Source: Myrica gale
Lineage: Eukaryota > Streptophyta > Magnoliopsida > Fagales > Myricaceae
DNA length: 64,000 bases
Assembly: GCA_963930655.1 (NCBI GenBank)
Contig: OZ005615.1
Coordinates: 13,162,001-13,226,000 of the forward strand
Direction of reading: 5' to 3'
In this document: piece after piece, positions 10,225-22,300 of the stretch
Layout: each line of letters opens with the position of its first letter
Position numbering within the stretch: position 1 is the first letter of the stretch
Program-made: the position numbers and the translations under genes
The notes under the pieces: generated by a model
Told to the model about the DNA's origin: nothing
Database searches by the model: none
The model's input: only the letters and a program-made list of their open reading frames with translations

Positions 10225-12608
10225 GTTAGTCTCCCCCAGTCGCTGCCACTCACCAATAGCCTGTCGCTAGTCTCCTTGCTCCTTAGTCATTGGTCTCCTT
10301 GCATTACTTTCAAATTAAAAGAGTTATCGTCTACTGCTGCCTACTGGACGTTTGGGCTTGTAAGCACCTACACAGCTTGATCATTTTTTTAGTTTTCTGT
10401 TTACTCTTAAGCCAGCCGTCAGCAAATAAATATGTGAATGAATTTCTTTTTAGTTTCTTTTTACATGTTCTTGTTGTGACTCTTGTTTTTTCTTAGTTTC
10501 TTTGCTTTTGTCCCTTGTCTTGTATTATAGAGGTTGGTATCTCGTTTTTTGTTTGATATATGGTTGAATTTTCCCAGCAAATTAAAGAAGAAGTAACATC
10601 CCTCACCTCAAGTCAGTGAAGTCACAGCCCTCGGCCACTCAACCTCACTGCCCTTAGGTAATTTTTTAATGTTGTTTTCTTCATTATTAATTTATTATTT
10701 GATTATAAAATACATGTGTTGCTTACTATTGTTAATTTATTAGATTAATTTATTGAAGTTATTGTAGTTATTGTAGATATCGTATTGGTTGTTGCTACTT
10801 GCCTTGCTGCGTTGCTTTTCATCTTTGCTCAGGTCAGTGTATATTTTGGTATTTTATAAATTATTAATGAATATATATGGAGATTAGAGGTCACGGTTTG
10901 CTGAATTGGTGTATTTGATTGTGTTGTGTTGGAGATTGGGTTGTGTAACTTGCGCTGGAGATTTGAGATTGACATGTTGAATTGGTTTACTTGATTGTGA
11001 ATCTCGATTGAATGATTTTTGTTATGTAATTTGTATGTATGCATGGTAGATTGAATCAGATAATCTTGTTGTTTGTAGTGTTTAAAGTTGTGAAGTATTT
11101 ATGATCTAGAAATTACTTGGTTGATATCAATTTGAAAGTAATTCATTTGTCAATACAATATGCTTCTTCTTTTTTTATCCTAAGCATAGAGATCTATTTT
11201 TTTTTTATATGGAGTAATTCGTGGGTGGTTTCAGACATTTCAATAGAGAAAGACTTGTCGTTGGTTGGTAAAATATACCATTGATGATCTGAATTCTGAA
11301 GCACTTCAATTGGTTTGAAAAATATATAGTTGTAATGCATAACGAGATTAGTGAACTATGAAGTTTTTGTGAAGTTTTACTAATATATGTGAATCTTTTG
11401 AAAATAAGATAACTATGAAGTTTTTGTTAATACATAGTTGTTAATTAATTATATTTGTAATGTATAACGAGATAAGTTATATATAATACTTTTCATTAGT
11501 GATTTGTTTTACCATAATTCTCTTTTAGCCATGATTAATACTCATATATGTTGCTTATATATATAACTGAAAACACCTTAAAAATTCATCTTTTTTATGT
11601 AGTAATTTAATTTATAATTGTTTATACTAGTTGCGGTATACATATGAATTAGACGTGTTGAATGAGTTGCTGAAAAATATGTTTATCTTGTGATTTGGTA
11701 TGAATTAATTGTTTATCATATTTGTTGAATTTGAGTGTATAATTTAATAGATGGAACAAATAAACTTTGATGATTTGGGTAGCTCTACTAGTGGTACTAT
11801 TTTGAATGATTTGGATTTTAGACATCATTTGAGTAATATCTTATTTCTAATATTGCACTTATTTGTTTCTTTTTTTTTTATCTTACTTCTAGCCTTTAGG
11901 TTCTAACAGTAATTCGTTGTCTTCACTACAGGATGGAAATCGTTGCATTATTTTAGAAATTGGAATGACATTTTGCTTACTTGGGCTTTCCATATATTCA
12001 AATGGGGCTTTTTAATGTAATTTGTTTCATTTGTTAGTTTGTAGAGACTATAAAGTGATTTAGTGGTATTTTTGTTTTTATTTTTTATATTTTGTTATTT
12101 CTATTAATTAGAATTTAGAAGTGTGGAAGACCTTGTAAGTTGTATGTTTGGTTCAATTGGCATGTGATCTATAATTAGTAGTTATATACGTATATAATAT
12201 ATTAGAATGTGGTAATTTAGTTATAACTTATATACTTATATCCGAATGAGTTTTTTTTTGTTCGATTAGATTATATACATATATTAGATATAGCCTATTT
12301 TTTATAGGACATTGTGCAATACTGCAATCTGCCAAATATAGTCTATTTCTTGTGCCAAATATTATATAAGTCGAATTGTGCAATCAAAAATTTTATTCTG
12401 TCTAATTTTTTACTGTATATGAAATGAACCCAAGCTAAATAAGGCTGAAATAATAAGTATATTCAAGCTCTATTTGAATATCTGGAAAAAATATAATTGC
12501 AGTCCATTACAGAGCTTAAAAAAGTCTCAAATCAGTCTTGGCCCAACTCGGAAAAATGACCAAATTCGAATATGTGAAAAAAAATTAAAAGTCCATTACA
12601 TAGGCCCA
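10225..12608. other. repeat-derived stretch without a clear gene
   Basis: AT-rich DNA with a leader-like start (10,225-10,660, ending at a possible splice donor near CCCTTAGGTAATT) and intron-like T-rich sequence after it. A short frame opens at 11,751 (MEQINFDDLGSSTSGT) and is lost within 40 codons. This could be the remnant of an older hAT element whose left part lies at 8640-8911. No right terminus was found. Confidence 0.3.
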
Positions 12609-13040
12609 AAATCAGTATTGGCCCAACTCCGAATCGGATCCAATTAACGGGAGAGTGTTGTACATGTCACGTCAGCACCATTCAAGCCTTGACACGTGTT
12701 TTTTGAAATAAAAAATAAAAAATCTATCTCAGATTATATTTCTTTTCCATGTCATTTACTCTTGTTATAAAATTAAACTTACCACTGTCGACGTCCTTGA
12801 GAATGCCCAGAGACATGTTATATGCAGGTTCTCTATTCAGTTATATTTTGTAAAAGTGATAAGTTTAAGTTTTTTTTAACAAGAGTAAATGGTGTAGGAA
12901 ATAAGTATAATCTTATACGACTTTTTAATTTTTTTTCCTAAAAAAACACGTGTCAACACGTGGATGATGTTGACGTGGCATGTACGACACTCTCTCGTTA
13001 ATTGGGTAACAATAGTTGGAGGAGAGACTGATTTATCTCA
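12609..13040. mobile_element. foldback (long inverted repeat) element
   Basis: Two arms of about 145-150 bp, 12,640-12,785 and 12,858-13,005, are reverse complements at roughly three quarters identity. Both outer ends carry CCAATTAACG, and both arms contain the ACACGTGT/TGACACGTG palindrome. Weaker pairing seems to continue to about 12,609 and 13,038. The loop is about 70 bp. No clear target duplication was found. The long arms suggest a Mutator-like MITE or foldback element. Confidence 0.7.
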
Positions 13041-13049
13041 AAACTAAAC

Positions 13050-13175
13050 CACATGGAGTATTTTGTTGAAAGTCATACTACAGTGACTATTTTGTAAAAG
13101 TTAGATACCACATGAACTATTTTGTTGAAAGTCATATCACATGGACTATTTTGTAAAAGTTAGATAACACATAGA
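13050..13175. repeat. short tandem repeat beside the foldback element
   Basis: Four roughly 29-bp units of the form CACATGGACTATTTTGT followed alternately by TGAAAGTCAT or AAAAGTTAGAT, so the higher-order unit is about 59 bp, repeated twice. Such phrases recur in plant Mutator-like and Helitron-like repeats. Confidence 0.75.
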
Positions 13176-13205
13176 CATATATGATAATTAAGCCTAATTT
13201 TTAAT

Positions 13206-14390
13206 GGAGATTATATGTCACGCAAAACCATTGCCTACCAGAAATGTCATGGACTACCAGGGAGCTATGATGGCTATTCCCTAAGTTAGTCTTTTCTTGA
13301 GTGGTTGCACAAGGTTTTGGCATCATATCCTCATGTACAATTATGTTAATGAAACAGTCTCTCGACACTATTGAGGTTTGAATGTCAAAATATTAGTAAC
13401 TCAAAATTTCGAGACTAATTAAAAAATATAAAATAATCTCTTTTATTATCAGATAATTTATTTATTATAATATTTATTTATTTAATTAATTTATTATTAA
13501 TTCTTATAAAACAATCTTCACTTTTTTTATTAATTATGTACCTAAAATTTTCACAATTAAACACCACCCACTCATGTATACGTATAGTCGTCTACAAGTG
13601 CGATATGTCAGTAAAATGAGAATATTTTGTAATTTTCTAACCGAAATATTGTATGGTACAATTGTTGGGTTTAATTTTTTGTCCTCTGCTCTGTATTATC
13701 CTCCACCTTGGAAAGAAGGAAAAGATGTACCCAATCTACTGTTTTACTATTTAGGGTGATATATTTCCAGCTGAGCCTGATATTCTTGACTTTTTCTGCC
13801 GCTGGAAGGAGACTCACATAGGACCGATAAGGCCCGCTAACCCCTTTATGTCCCTACAAATTACATCACCCTCACCCACCATCCCCATCGCCTATTTCTT
13901 TCATGTCACGTGTCATGTCATGTCATGTATGTATGTGGGTATGTTATGCGCTGTATTACGGATGGCAGTGCAATGATGACGTTAGCCTCATTTGGAAATA
14001 TTTATTTTTTCGTGGGGGGAAATATTACAATTTTTTATCCTTTCTGAGCTTTAAAATCGAGACGCATGCAAAAAACCTCATCATGGTGTCCTCTGTGTCC
14101 CACGCAAACCCTCCCCCCCATGCCTTCTGTATTTTTTAAGCTTCTGTTTCGCGCCATATCTTCCCAAAACGCCCCCTTCACTTGGACCAATTTACGTGCT
14201 TGCCTCGTTACGGTTAGTGGTTATGCCCTCGTTTGACGAGGTGCATAAGCTTAATTTGTTAATTTCTCCATGGAGTTTCTGTTAGAAAAGAAAAATGAAA
14301 TACAAATATTCATATTTTAATTATTAATTCAAATATCCATATTTTATTTTGAGACGATATAAAGTATTTATCTTTTTTGATTAACGTTTA
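13206..14390. other. intergenic, nothing firm recognised
   Basis: AT-rich sequence with a simple CATGT-rich patch at 13,903-13,940 and short open frames only. It could contain distal promoter elements of the HD-ZIP III gene. Confidence 0.45.
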
Positions 14391-14864
14391 GTCTCGAACA
14401 GGGCCGGCTCAATGGTAAGGCAAGTTAGGCGGTGGCCTAAGGCCTCACCCTGAGTAAGGCCCCGTAAAGACTAAAAATATATTTTTTATTTTATTTTGTA
14501 GATGACCCAAAAATAAAAAAGACAATTGAGTTAATAAAAAAAGACAAAATGCAATTTTTTCATATTTTTTTATCGTGAGTGGACATATATATTTCTTCCA
14601 GACTTTTTAATTCATTTTTAGATATTTCTGAACTTTGCTCAAAGAGAAAAAATACTTTATAAATTTCTTAATTATTCTAGTCATGGGGCCTTGATGTCAT
14701 GTATGAGGGCCTCATAAAAAATAATTAATGGGGTCTTTAATATTTTATATTAAATTTAATAATTTTCAGATTATTTTAAATATTTTATATTAAATTTTAT
14801 ATAAAAATATATTAATTTATTTTACCTTATACCTCCATTTTGTTTGAGCCGGCCTGGTCTCGAA
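14391..14864. mobile_element. hAT-type MITE with perfect target duplication
   Basis: The element is 14,399-14,856 (458 bp). The left end CAGGGCCGGCTCAA and reversed right end CAGGCCGGCTCAAA form the inverted repeat. Both sides carry the identical 8-bp duplication GTCTCGAA (14,391-14,398 and 14,857-14,864). There is no transposase frame. The AGGCCGGC end and 8-bp duplication identify a non-autonomous hAT element. Confidence 0.93.
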
Positions 14865-15970
14865 CCAATCTGATCGAGTCAAGTGGCAATTTCAGACACC
14901 GGAGCCGGTCCCATGGACTCGAAGGAAAAACGTAAAACGAAAAAGGGTAATTCTGTTATTTCACAGACCTTGCGGGAAACACGAGTTTCAAACTGTCGCA
15001 GGGGTACTTTCGTCATCGCGAAGGCCCACCGCTTTTGAAAATATAGTAAAATAAATATATTGCTCCATTTCCCTACACAGTGCAGGGTGAAGACCTCTGA
15101 GCCGAAAGTGACGAACCAATGAAAGCCTACAGAGCAAACGCAACAACAGCGACAACAACAAACACACATTGACACCAAAAGCAAATCAAACCAGAATACG
15201 CTTTTCCTCTGTCTTCAGCTAGGGTTTTCTCACCTTCCTGATTTCAAATTCCCATCCCATTTATTTTCTTTCCTTTGCTTCGGAAAACAGAAAATCACAT
15301 GCTTGTTATTATCCCGCACTAGCTTCACCCAAAAAGAGCAAAAAGAGCAAAAAGAAATCCCATTTTCTTCAGAGTGTAATGGCTTTGATTTGAGTTATGT
15401 CCTTTTGTTGCTTTCCGTGAAACTTTAAGAAAATGTTTCAGTGGTAGCAGAGGAATCTTTCGGGGACCATGAAGATTGGTGCAGCAGCTGTGTCGTTTTG
15501 GCGGGTTCCGAGGCCGTAAAAGCTCGAGATCGGCAGGAATATTTGATTTCAAAGCAAGCTTGGATCTTCTGGGGAAAACCTCCATTTTGGCCTCGGTATT
15601 TTAGCGGAGTTGGATATTGGCGCTGGGGCGTGGTGTTGGATACGCAGAAGAACTTAGCTTTAAATCACGGGGAATATCTGGTGCTAAATGTTCTGTGGTA
15701 TTTTTGTTTCTGGTGTTTTGGGAAGCTGTTTTTAGTTGGATACTTCGAGTGCTTTCGCCAGAATTTACTTTGGTTGTATTTCTGATCTCAATTTTTTTTT
15801 TCTTGTGAGCTGTCTGTTACTGAGAAAACAAGGATGACTACGTTCTAGTTAAGGATACTGCTGTCCCTTTGTCGGCTTCTCAATCTCAGCATTCTAGACA
15901 AAATCTATAAGTTCAAGACTCGGATCTCGGAGACAAATTTGGAAATGGATAATCGTCCTTGAGACTTCCA
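14865..15970 (+). promoter_or_regulatory. likely promoter and proximal leader of the HD-ZIP III gene
   Basis: This region lies upstream of the HD-ZIP III coding sequence. The TC-rich sequence from about 15,190 on looks like transcribed leader, but no TATA box or start site can be fixed by eye. Several upstream ATGs occur. An open frame at 15,441-15,785 has no family resemblance and is probably not a protein. Leader introns are common in this gene family and may occur here. Confidence 0.4.
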
Positions 15971-16310
15971 TTTATGTCTATTTTGCTGCTCTGGAACTCT
16001 AGTAAGTGCTTGGAGTAGTCAGAAAGGAAGAGAAGCGACTTGGGTTCTGTTTAGCTTTCCGTGGATTACTTGAATTTGATGTTGGATTTCTACTCGTGGC
16101 CAATTCTGTGATTTGAAGCTCCGGAAAGTGCTTGAGGTTGTCAATAAGGAAGTACAGCTACTTGGGTTTATTTCGGTTTCACGTAGGGTACTTGAACCTG
16201 AAGTGTGAGGGTTGATTTGTGGCTGTTTTCCTGCTTTGAAGCTCTAAAAAGTGTTCGAGATTGCGAGTAGGAGAGAGAAGCAATTTGGGTTAGGTTTGGA
16301 TTATTGTTAA
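15971..16310 (+). repeat. degenerate threefold repeat in the HD-ZIP III leader
   Basis: Three units with a spacing of about 122-124 bp lie just upstream of the start codon. Anchors are GAACTCTAGTAAGTGCTT near 15,994, GAAGCTCCGGAAAGTGCTT near 16,114 and GAAGCTCTAAAAAGTGTT near 16,238. Each is followed about 40-50 bp later by a version of GCNACTTGGGTT. The repeat is visible directly; any effect on translation or splicing is unknown. Confidence 0.7.
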
Positions 16311-16335
16311 CAAGTAGAATTTTAGGTAATTGCAG

Positions 16336-19300
16336 ATGGCAATGTCCTGCAAGGATGGTAAACCGGGGATGGACAACGGCAAGTATGTCCGGTACACACC
16401 TGAGCAGGTTGAAGCCCTTGAGAGGCTCTATCATGACTGCCCAAAGCCCAGCTCTATTCGACGCCAGCAGCTTATTCGTGAGTGTCCAATACTCTCCAAC
16501 ATAGAGCCAAAACAGATCAAGGTCTGGTTCCAGAATAGAAGGTATGGTTGGAAGGCGGGTTTAACTGTCAAATTTGTTCTTTCGCGTATGATTGCGCTTT
16601 GTTGGTTACTAGTACTGGTTGGAAGAAGCGAAAATTTTCACGAAGTTTGGAATTTTCGTTATTTGATCTTGATACGAGCATTGGCTAATTTGACTTTCTT
16701 TGTTTGGAAATACAAGTACATTGAAATCTGTATTCTGAATGTCATGTCTGGCATTTTTCCCTAGACTTCCTGAACAGCCTAATGGAGGTTTTGTACTGAA
16801 TTAATTCTTACCCCCCCTGTGGTTGACCTATTGATGAGGAAACCGGTCAACGGAATTGAAGGGAAAATGTAGGATTCCCATATTCTCTATTCTCTACTAG
16901 AGAAAGGGCAATTGTTTCGGGGGATCAATTAGCGGAATTTGTACTTTAATTTAAACGTTGTTTTTTCCCCTACATTTTCCTTTACTGTTTCCCTAGAAGT
17001 TATCCTGCCTTGCTGCAAATAACAATTTATTTCATTTGTTTATTCAGATGCAGAGAGAAGCAAAGGAAAGAGGCTTCACGACTTCAAGCTGTGAATAGGA
17101 AGCTGACGGCCATGAACAAACTTTTAATGGAGGAGAATGATCGGTTGCAGAAGCAGGTCTCACATCTGGTGTATGAGAACGGTTACTTCCGCCAACACAC
17201 TCAGAATGTGAGAAATTCTGAATTGCGCTCTATTCCCTCTCCTCCATCAAATATGTGTGCTTGAAAAATCGGAGGAAAACCAAAGAAATCTTTGAACGTT
17301 ACAATTGCTATTCCATATGTGGCAGGACTGATATATGACTTCCAAGATTGCATTTTATTTTCATTCAATTTTCAGTAGCTTAAAGCACCTGGATATTTTT
17401 CATTCCCATTGTTCTTGTCACTATCGATTAAGTTCTGTCAAGATTGTGATTGGACGCTTTTTTTACTAGACAACGCTTCCAACCAAAGACACAAGTTGTG
17501 AATCGGTGGTGACGAGTGGTCAACACCATTTGACATCTCAGCATCCTCCGAGGGATGCTAGTCCTGCAGGGTTAGTGAGGAAGTAGTTGTTGGTTCCTCC
17601 TTTTCAGTCATTGGGCTCCTTGACCGCCTTGTTCTTTTTGGTAGTGGCTGATTATTTACTCTTATTTTTCCCAGGCTTTTGTCCATTGCAGAAGAGACTT
17701 TAGCAGAGTTTCTTTCAAAGGCAACTGGAACTGCTGTGGAGTGGGTCCAAATGCCTGGAATGAAGGTATCTTGTTAATGAATTTTCTATTTAACATATAG
17801 CTCTTTCCAGATGATCGAGTAGTGAAGCTTAAACATTGGACACTGAGAGAACTTAGTGATGCTCAATCGTATGACCTTATACCAAAACTAGGTAGATGTT
17901 GTGCTCCTTAGTTTCAGACCAATAATTCCAATGCCAACTTTTTCCTTGTGGGGGAAAGAGTGTAATCTTATGTTCACTTACGTGGTTTAGAAGGTGGCTG
18001 CAACGAATTGTTTGGGTTATTAAGTAGTTCTAATATCTTTATGATTTTCTCAGCCTGGTCCGGATTCCATTGGAATCGTTGCTATTTCTCATGGTTGCAC
18101 TGGAGTGGCAGCACGAGCCTGTGGCCTAGTGGGTCTAGAACCTACAAGGGTAAGGCTTTGGGTATCTCCTCTTATATAATTTTGGGTATATGGGATTGTA
18201 CCACTGATTATATTCCTTCTAGGTCACGGAAATCCTCAAGGATCGGCCATCGTGGTTCCGCGATTGTCGAGCTGTGGATGTTCTGAATGTGCTGCCCACA
18301 GCAAATGGTGGAACCATTGAGCTTCTTTACATGCAGGTAAATGTTGAATATATGTCCATATAATGCCTGTCAGAGCATTTTATCTCCCTATTCTAAATTA
18401 ATCTTTGAATGTGTAAATATCGTAGCTTTATGCGCCGACTACGTTGGCGCCTGCTCGTGACTTCTGGTTGCTGCGCTATACATCTGTTTTAGAAGATGGC
18501 AGCCTTGTGGTACGTCATCACAAAATGTTTGGGGTTATGGTTCATCATGGAACATAACACACAAAGACGTGCATCTTGCTTTGTGGAGTCATTTTCATAA
18601 TTTGAGATGGTGTGCAGGTCTGCGAGAGGTCACTTCAAAATACTCAAAATGGTCCAAGCATGCCGCCTGTACAGCATTTTGTGAGAGCAGAAATGCTCCC
18701 AAGTGGGTATCTCATACGCCCTTGCGAGGGGGGTGGCTCAATCATACATATTGTTGATCATGTGGATTTGGAGGTACATAGTCAGAACGTCTTGTATTTG
18801 AGTATCTTTGCACACTTTTTCTGGTGGTGGGATTTTTGTTAAAGAGGATTTATATTGCTTTTCTTATTATCTAGCCATGGAGCGTTCCAGAAGTATTACG
18901 CCCATTGTATGAATCATCGACTGCGCTTGCACAAAAGACAACTATGGCGGTAAGATTGTCTTTCCGCTTTTGTTCTGGTACAATCTATTACTCTTGACTA
19001 CTACTGTTTGTGACACAGAATTATTGTGGTAGTGTTCTTATTTCCCTGAGAAAGAGCAATTGGTGAATGATAAATGTGAGAGCTTTTGACATTCTAAATT
19101 GTCCCTTTCCCTCATTTCATTCAGGCTCTCCGCCAGCTGAGGCAGATAGCTCATGAGGTTTCTCAGACTAATGTGTCTGGCTGGGGAAGACGGCCTGCAG
19201 CTCTTAGAGCACTTAGCCAGAGGCTGAGCAGGTTAACATATTCTTGTCATGTAATGTGATCTCTTCATTCTGTTAATTTCCATCTGCTGATCAGAATCCA

Positions 19301-22300
19301 ATGAATGTTTTCTGGCAGGGGTTTTAATGAGGCACTTAATGGTTTTACGGATGAGGGATGGTCAATGATGGGAAACGATGCCATGGATGATGTTACTATT
19401 CTTGTTAACTCATCTCCTGATAAGCTTATGGGTTTAAATCTTCCTTTTGCTAATGGATTTCCGGCTGTCAGCAATGCTGTGTTATGTGCCAAAGCATCAA
19501 TGCTATTACAGGTCAGGGTGCTTCCAATGTTTCTTTTTGTAAATGCTTGCGGGATATATATACTTGGAGATGAAATGGTATAGTAATTTAAAAGTTAAGT
19601 GTGCTATGTAAGTCATACTGTTGGTTTAGAAAAGTGGCATTTCTTTCTTTTCTTTTTTTTTTCTTCTAAAAAGTGGCCAGCCTCTCCTCCAAGGAAAAAT
19701 AGCCATGTTACCTTTGATCTCTCTGTCTTTGGGCAAGCCTTACCCTCTCCTCCAAAGTACAGAAGTAGCATACAAGTATCCAGAAAGCTAAAGAATAATT
19801 CATCTCAGCTTTGGTTAGTGAGTTGGATATTCACAAGTTCCAGCCTTTGTCTAGGAATATATATGTGCACAGTTTCTAGTTGTTTCATGTGTCTTCACAC
19901 CGCCATCACCTTAGGTCTTTTCCCTGCTTCTTTCATGTCCTTGAGTGCTGATTTCTGACTATAAAAGTGCTTAGAGGATAGGTGAAAGAAAATATTTTGA
20001 ATTGCTACTTGCAAATTCTTCTTATTTTATCACGTTCTCATTGTTTCTTATTTCAGAATGTCCCGCCTGCAATTCTTCTGAGATTCCTGCGGGAGCACAG
20101 ATCAGAATGGGCAGACAACAATATTGATGCTTATTCGGCAGCAGCTGTTAAAATTGGTCCCTGTAGCTTACCGGGGTCACGAGTTGGAAGTTTTGGGGGC
20201 CAAGTTATACTTCCACTGGCACACACAATGGAGCATGAAGAGGTGAGCTATAACTCTCGAAACATTATCTTATCATTCCCCATTATATTTTCTGATCCAG
20301 TGGCACATAGCATGAATGAACTCTTTATTCTTCTTATGATACCATTTTTTTAAAGTCATATTTAGAAGTATTATTTATGTATATTTATTCTTCTTATGAT
20401 ACCATTTTTTTAAAGTCATGTTTAGAAGTATTATTTATGTATATTGTATTTATCTTTTTCGTGATGGTAGTTCTTGGAAGTCATTAAGTTGGAAGGTGTG
20501 GGCCATTCTCCTGAAGACACAATAATGCCTAGAGAAATGTTTCTATTGCAAGTAAGTCTCTTTTTTCTTTATTGTTTATCTTACGGTGCACTAGGTATTG
20601 ATGGTGTTCGGAAAGAAAATGCTTCCAAGAAAATCTTAAACTGGTAATTGTCACTCGATCCATCAGGCTTTGACCTAGCTGCCATCAATGAATATCTGAA
20701 TCTCTTATATCTTGTCTGGTTTCAATCATTGCAATTATAGGTTGTGGACTCTTTTAGCTTAACCTGTATTATTTTAGGTTTTATTTTGTGGATTCTCCAA
20801 TTGTTTGAAGTGTGGTATGGCGTTAAAGGATTGGTTGTGGTAGTTTAAAATTGTTGCTGGAAGCTTCATAAGATCTTGGTTCTGTGACGAAGCAGTGGAT
20901 GATGAAACTCATGTTGGAATACTAATGAAAGACAATAACAATTTGGGTTGCTTGCTTTTCTCACAGTTCTATTGACATTGTCTTGGTATTCTGCTTGAAA
21001 TGTGAAGTATTGTCTTTGAAATTATACTTTCTCCCACAAGATGTCTCCCATTATTTTTCTTTGTTGGCCTTGCAAATGTCCTTTTACTCTTGGAGAGAGA
21101 CCGATGTAATGATCTCCAAGTTGTACATCAAGTTCTTCAATGAAGCAAAATGCTTTCTGTTTCTCTCGCTTAAAGCTCTACTGAACAAACAGACTGCCAG
21201 TCTAATTTGGTGTGTTGGCAACTGACCCTTGAATGAATTATCTAGCTTGTTTTGCGTGTTGGTGCACTTGGGGGAAAAGAAAAAAAATAAAGGGCGTACA
21301 GACTTAAAATGATATCATCGTACCTGGTTGAATTGGTCAAGGAAATTCTGTTGCAAGTAACCCAGCCTTTTGCTGCTGTTCCTAATATTTCCTTGTTTCT
21401 CATGCTTTGTTTTCCTGTTCTTGGATGGATGAGAATGCTGTTGGAACCTATTGAGAATTCTAATGTGCTGTTTTGATAGCTCTGTAGTGGAATGGATGAG
21501 AATGCTGTTGGAACCTGCGCAGAACTTATCTTTGCTCCGATTGATGCTTCCTTTGCGGACGATGCACCTCTTCTGCCTTCTGGTTTCCGCATCATTCCTC
21601 TTGATTCTGGAAAGGTTAGATTCTAAACTGCCTGTTCATCTTTTGTTGGTTCTCTGCTAGCTGATTCACTAAGTTTCTTAGTGTTTGCACTCAAATATTT
21701 CAGGAAGCCTCTAGTCCGAACCGCACCCTGGACCTTGCTTCTGCTCTTGAAATTGGGCCGGCTGGTAATAAAGCGTCTGCTGATAATAATACAAATTCTG
21801 GTGCTGTGAGATCTGTGATGACAATCGCATTTGAATTTGCGTTTGAGAGCCACATGCAAGAACACGTAGCATCCATGGCTCGTCAATATGTCCGCAGCAT
21901 TATATCATCAGTTCAAAGGGTGGCATTAGCACTCTCTCCCTCTCATTTGAGTTCACATGCTGGCCTTCGACCACCGTTAGGAACTCCTGAAGCTCAGACC
22001 CTTGCTCGTTGGATCTGCCAGAGTTACAGGTACAGTCGTTATTTCAAACACAGTGAAAGTAGTGGTTTCGGTATGCTGTTGCTTAGTTGGCCTGTGGGTC
22101 ATGGTGGTTGATTAAGGGTTTATCAATCACTCAAATTAGTTATATGGTGGTTGGCTCTTGGAAGTGCAATATGTTATATTTTTGGTTTATTATCATGATG
22201 TATAGTTTGGTGTTTAGCACTGGCCCCCTCTAATTACAAGCATTGGCTGTCGGATATGACCTTATGACCAATCACCTCAAGACTCCCAAAACACATAGAC

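Noticed and set aside
15441-15785. 114-codon frame in the HD-ZIP III leader
   Set aside because: No recognisable domain. It lies in what appears to be transcribed leader and overlaps other chance frames; at most an upstream open frame.
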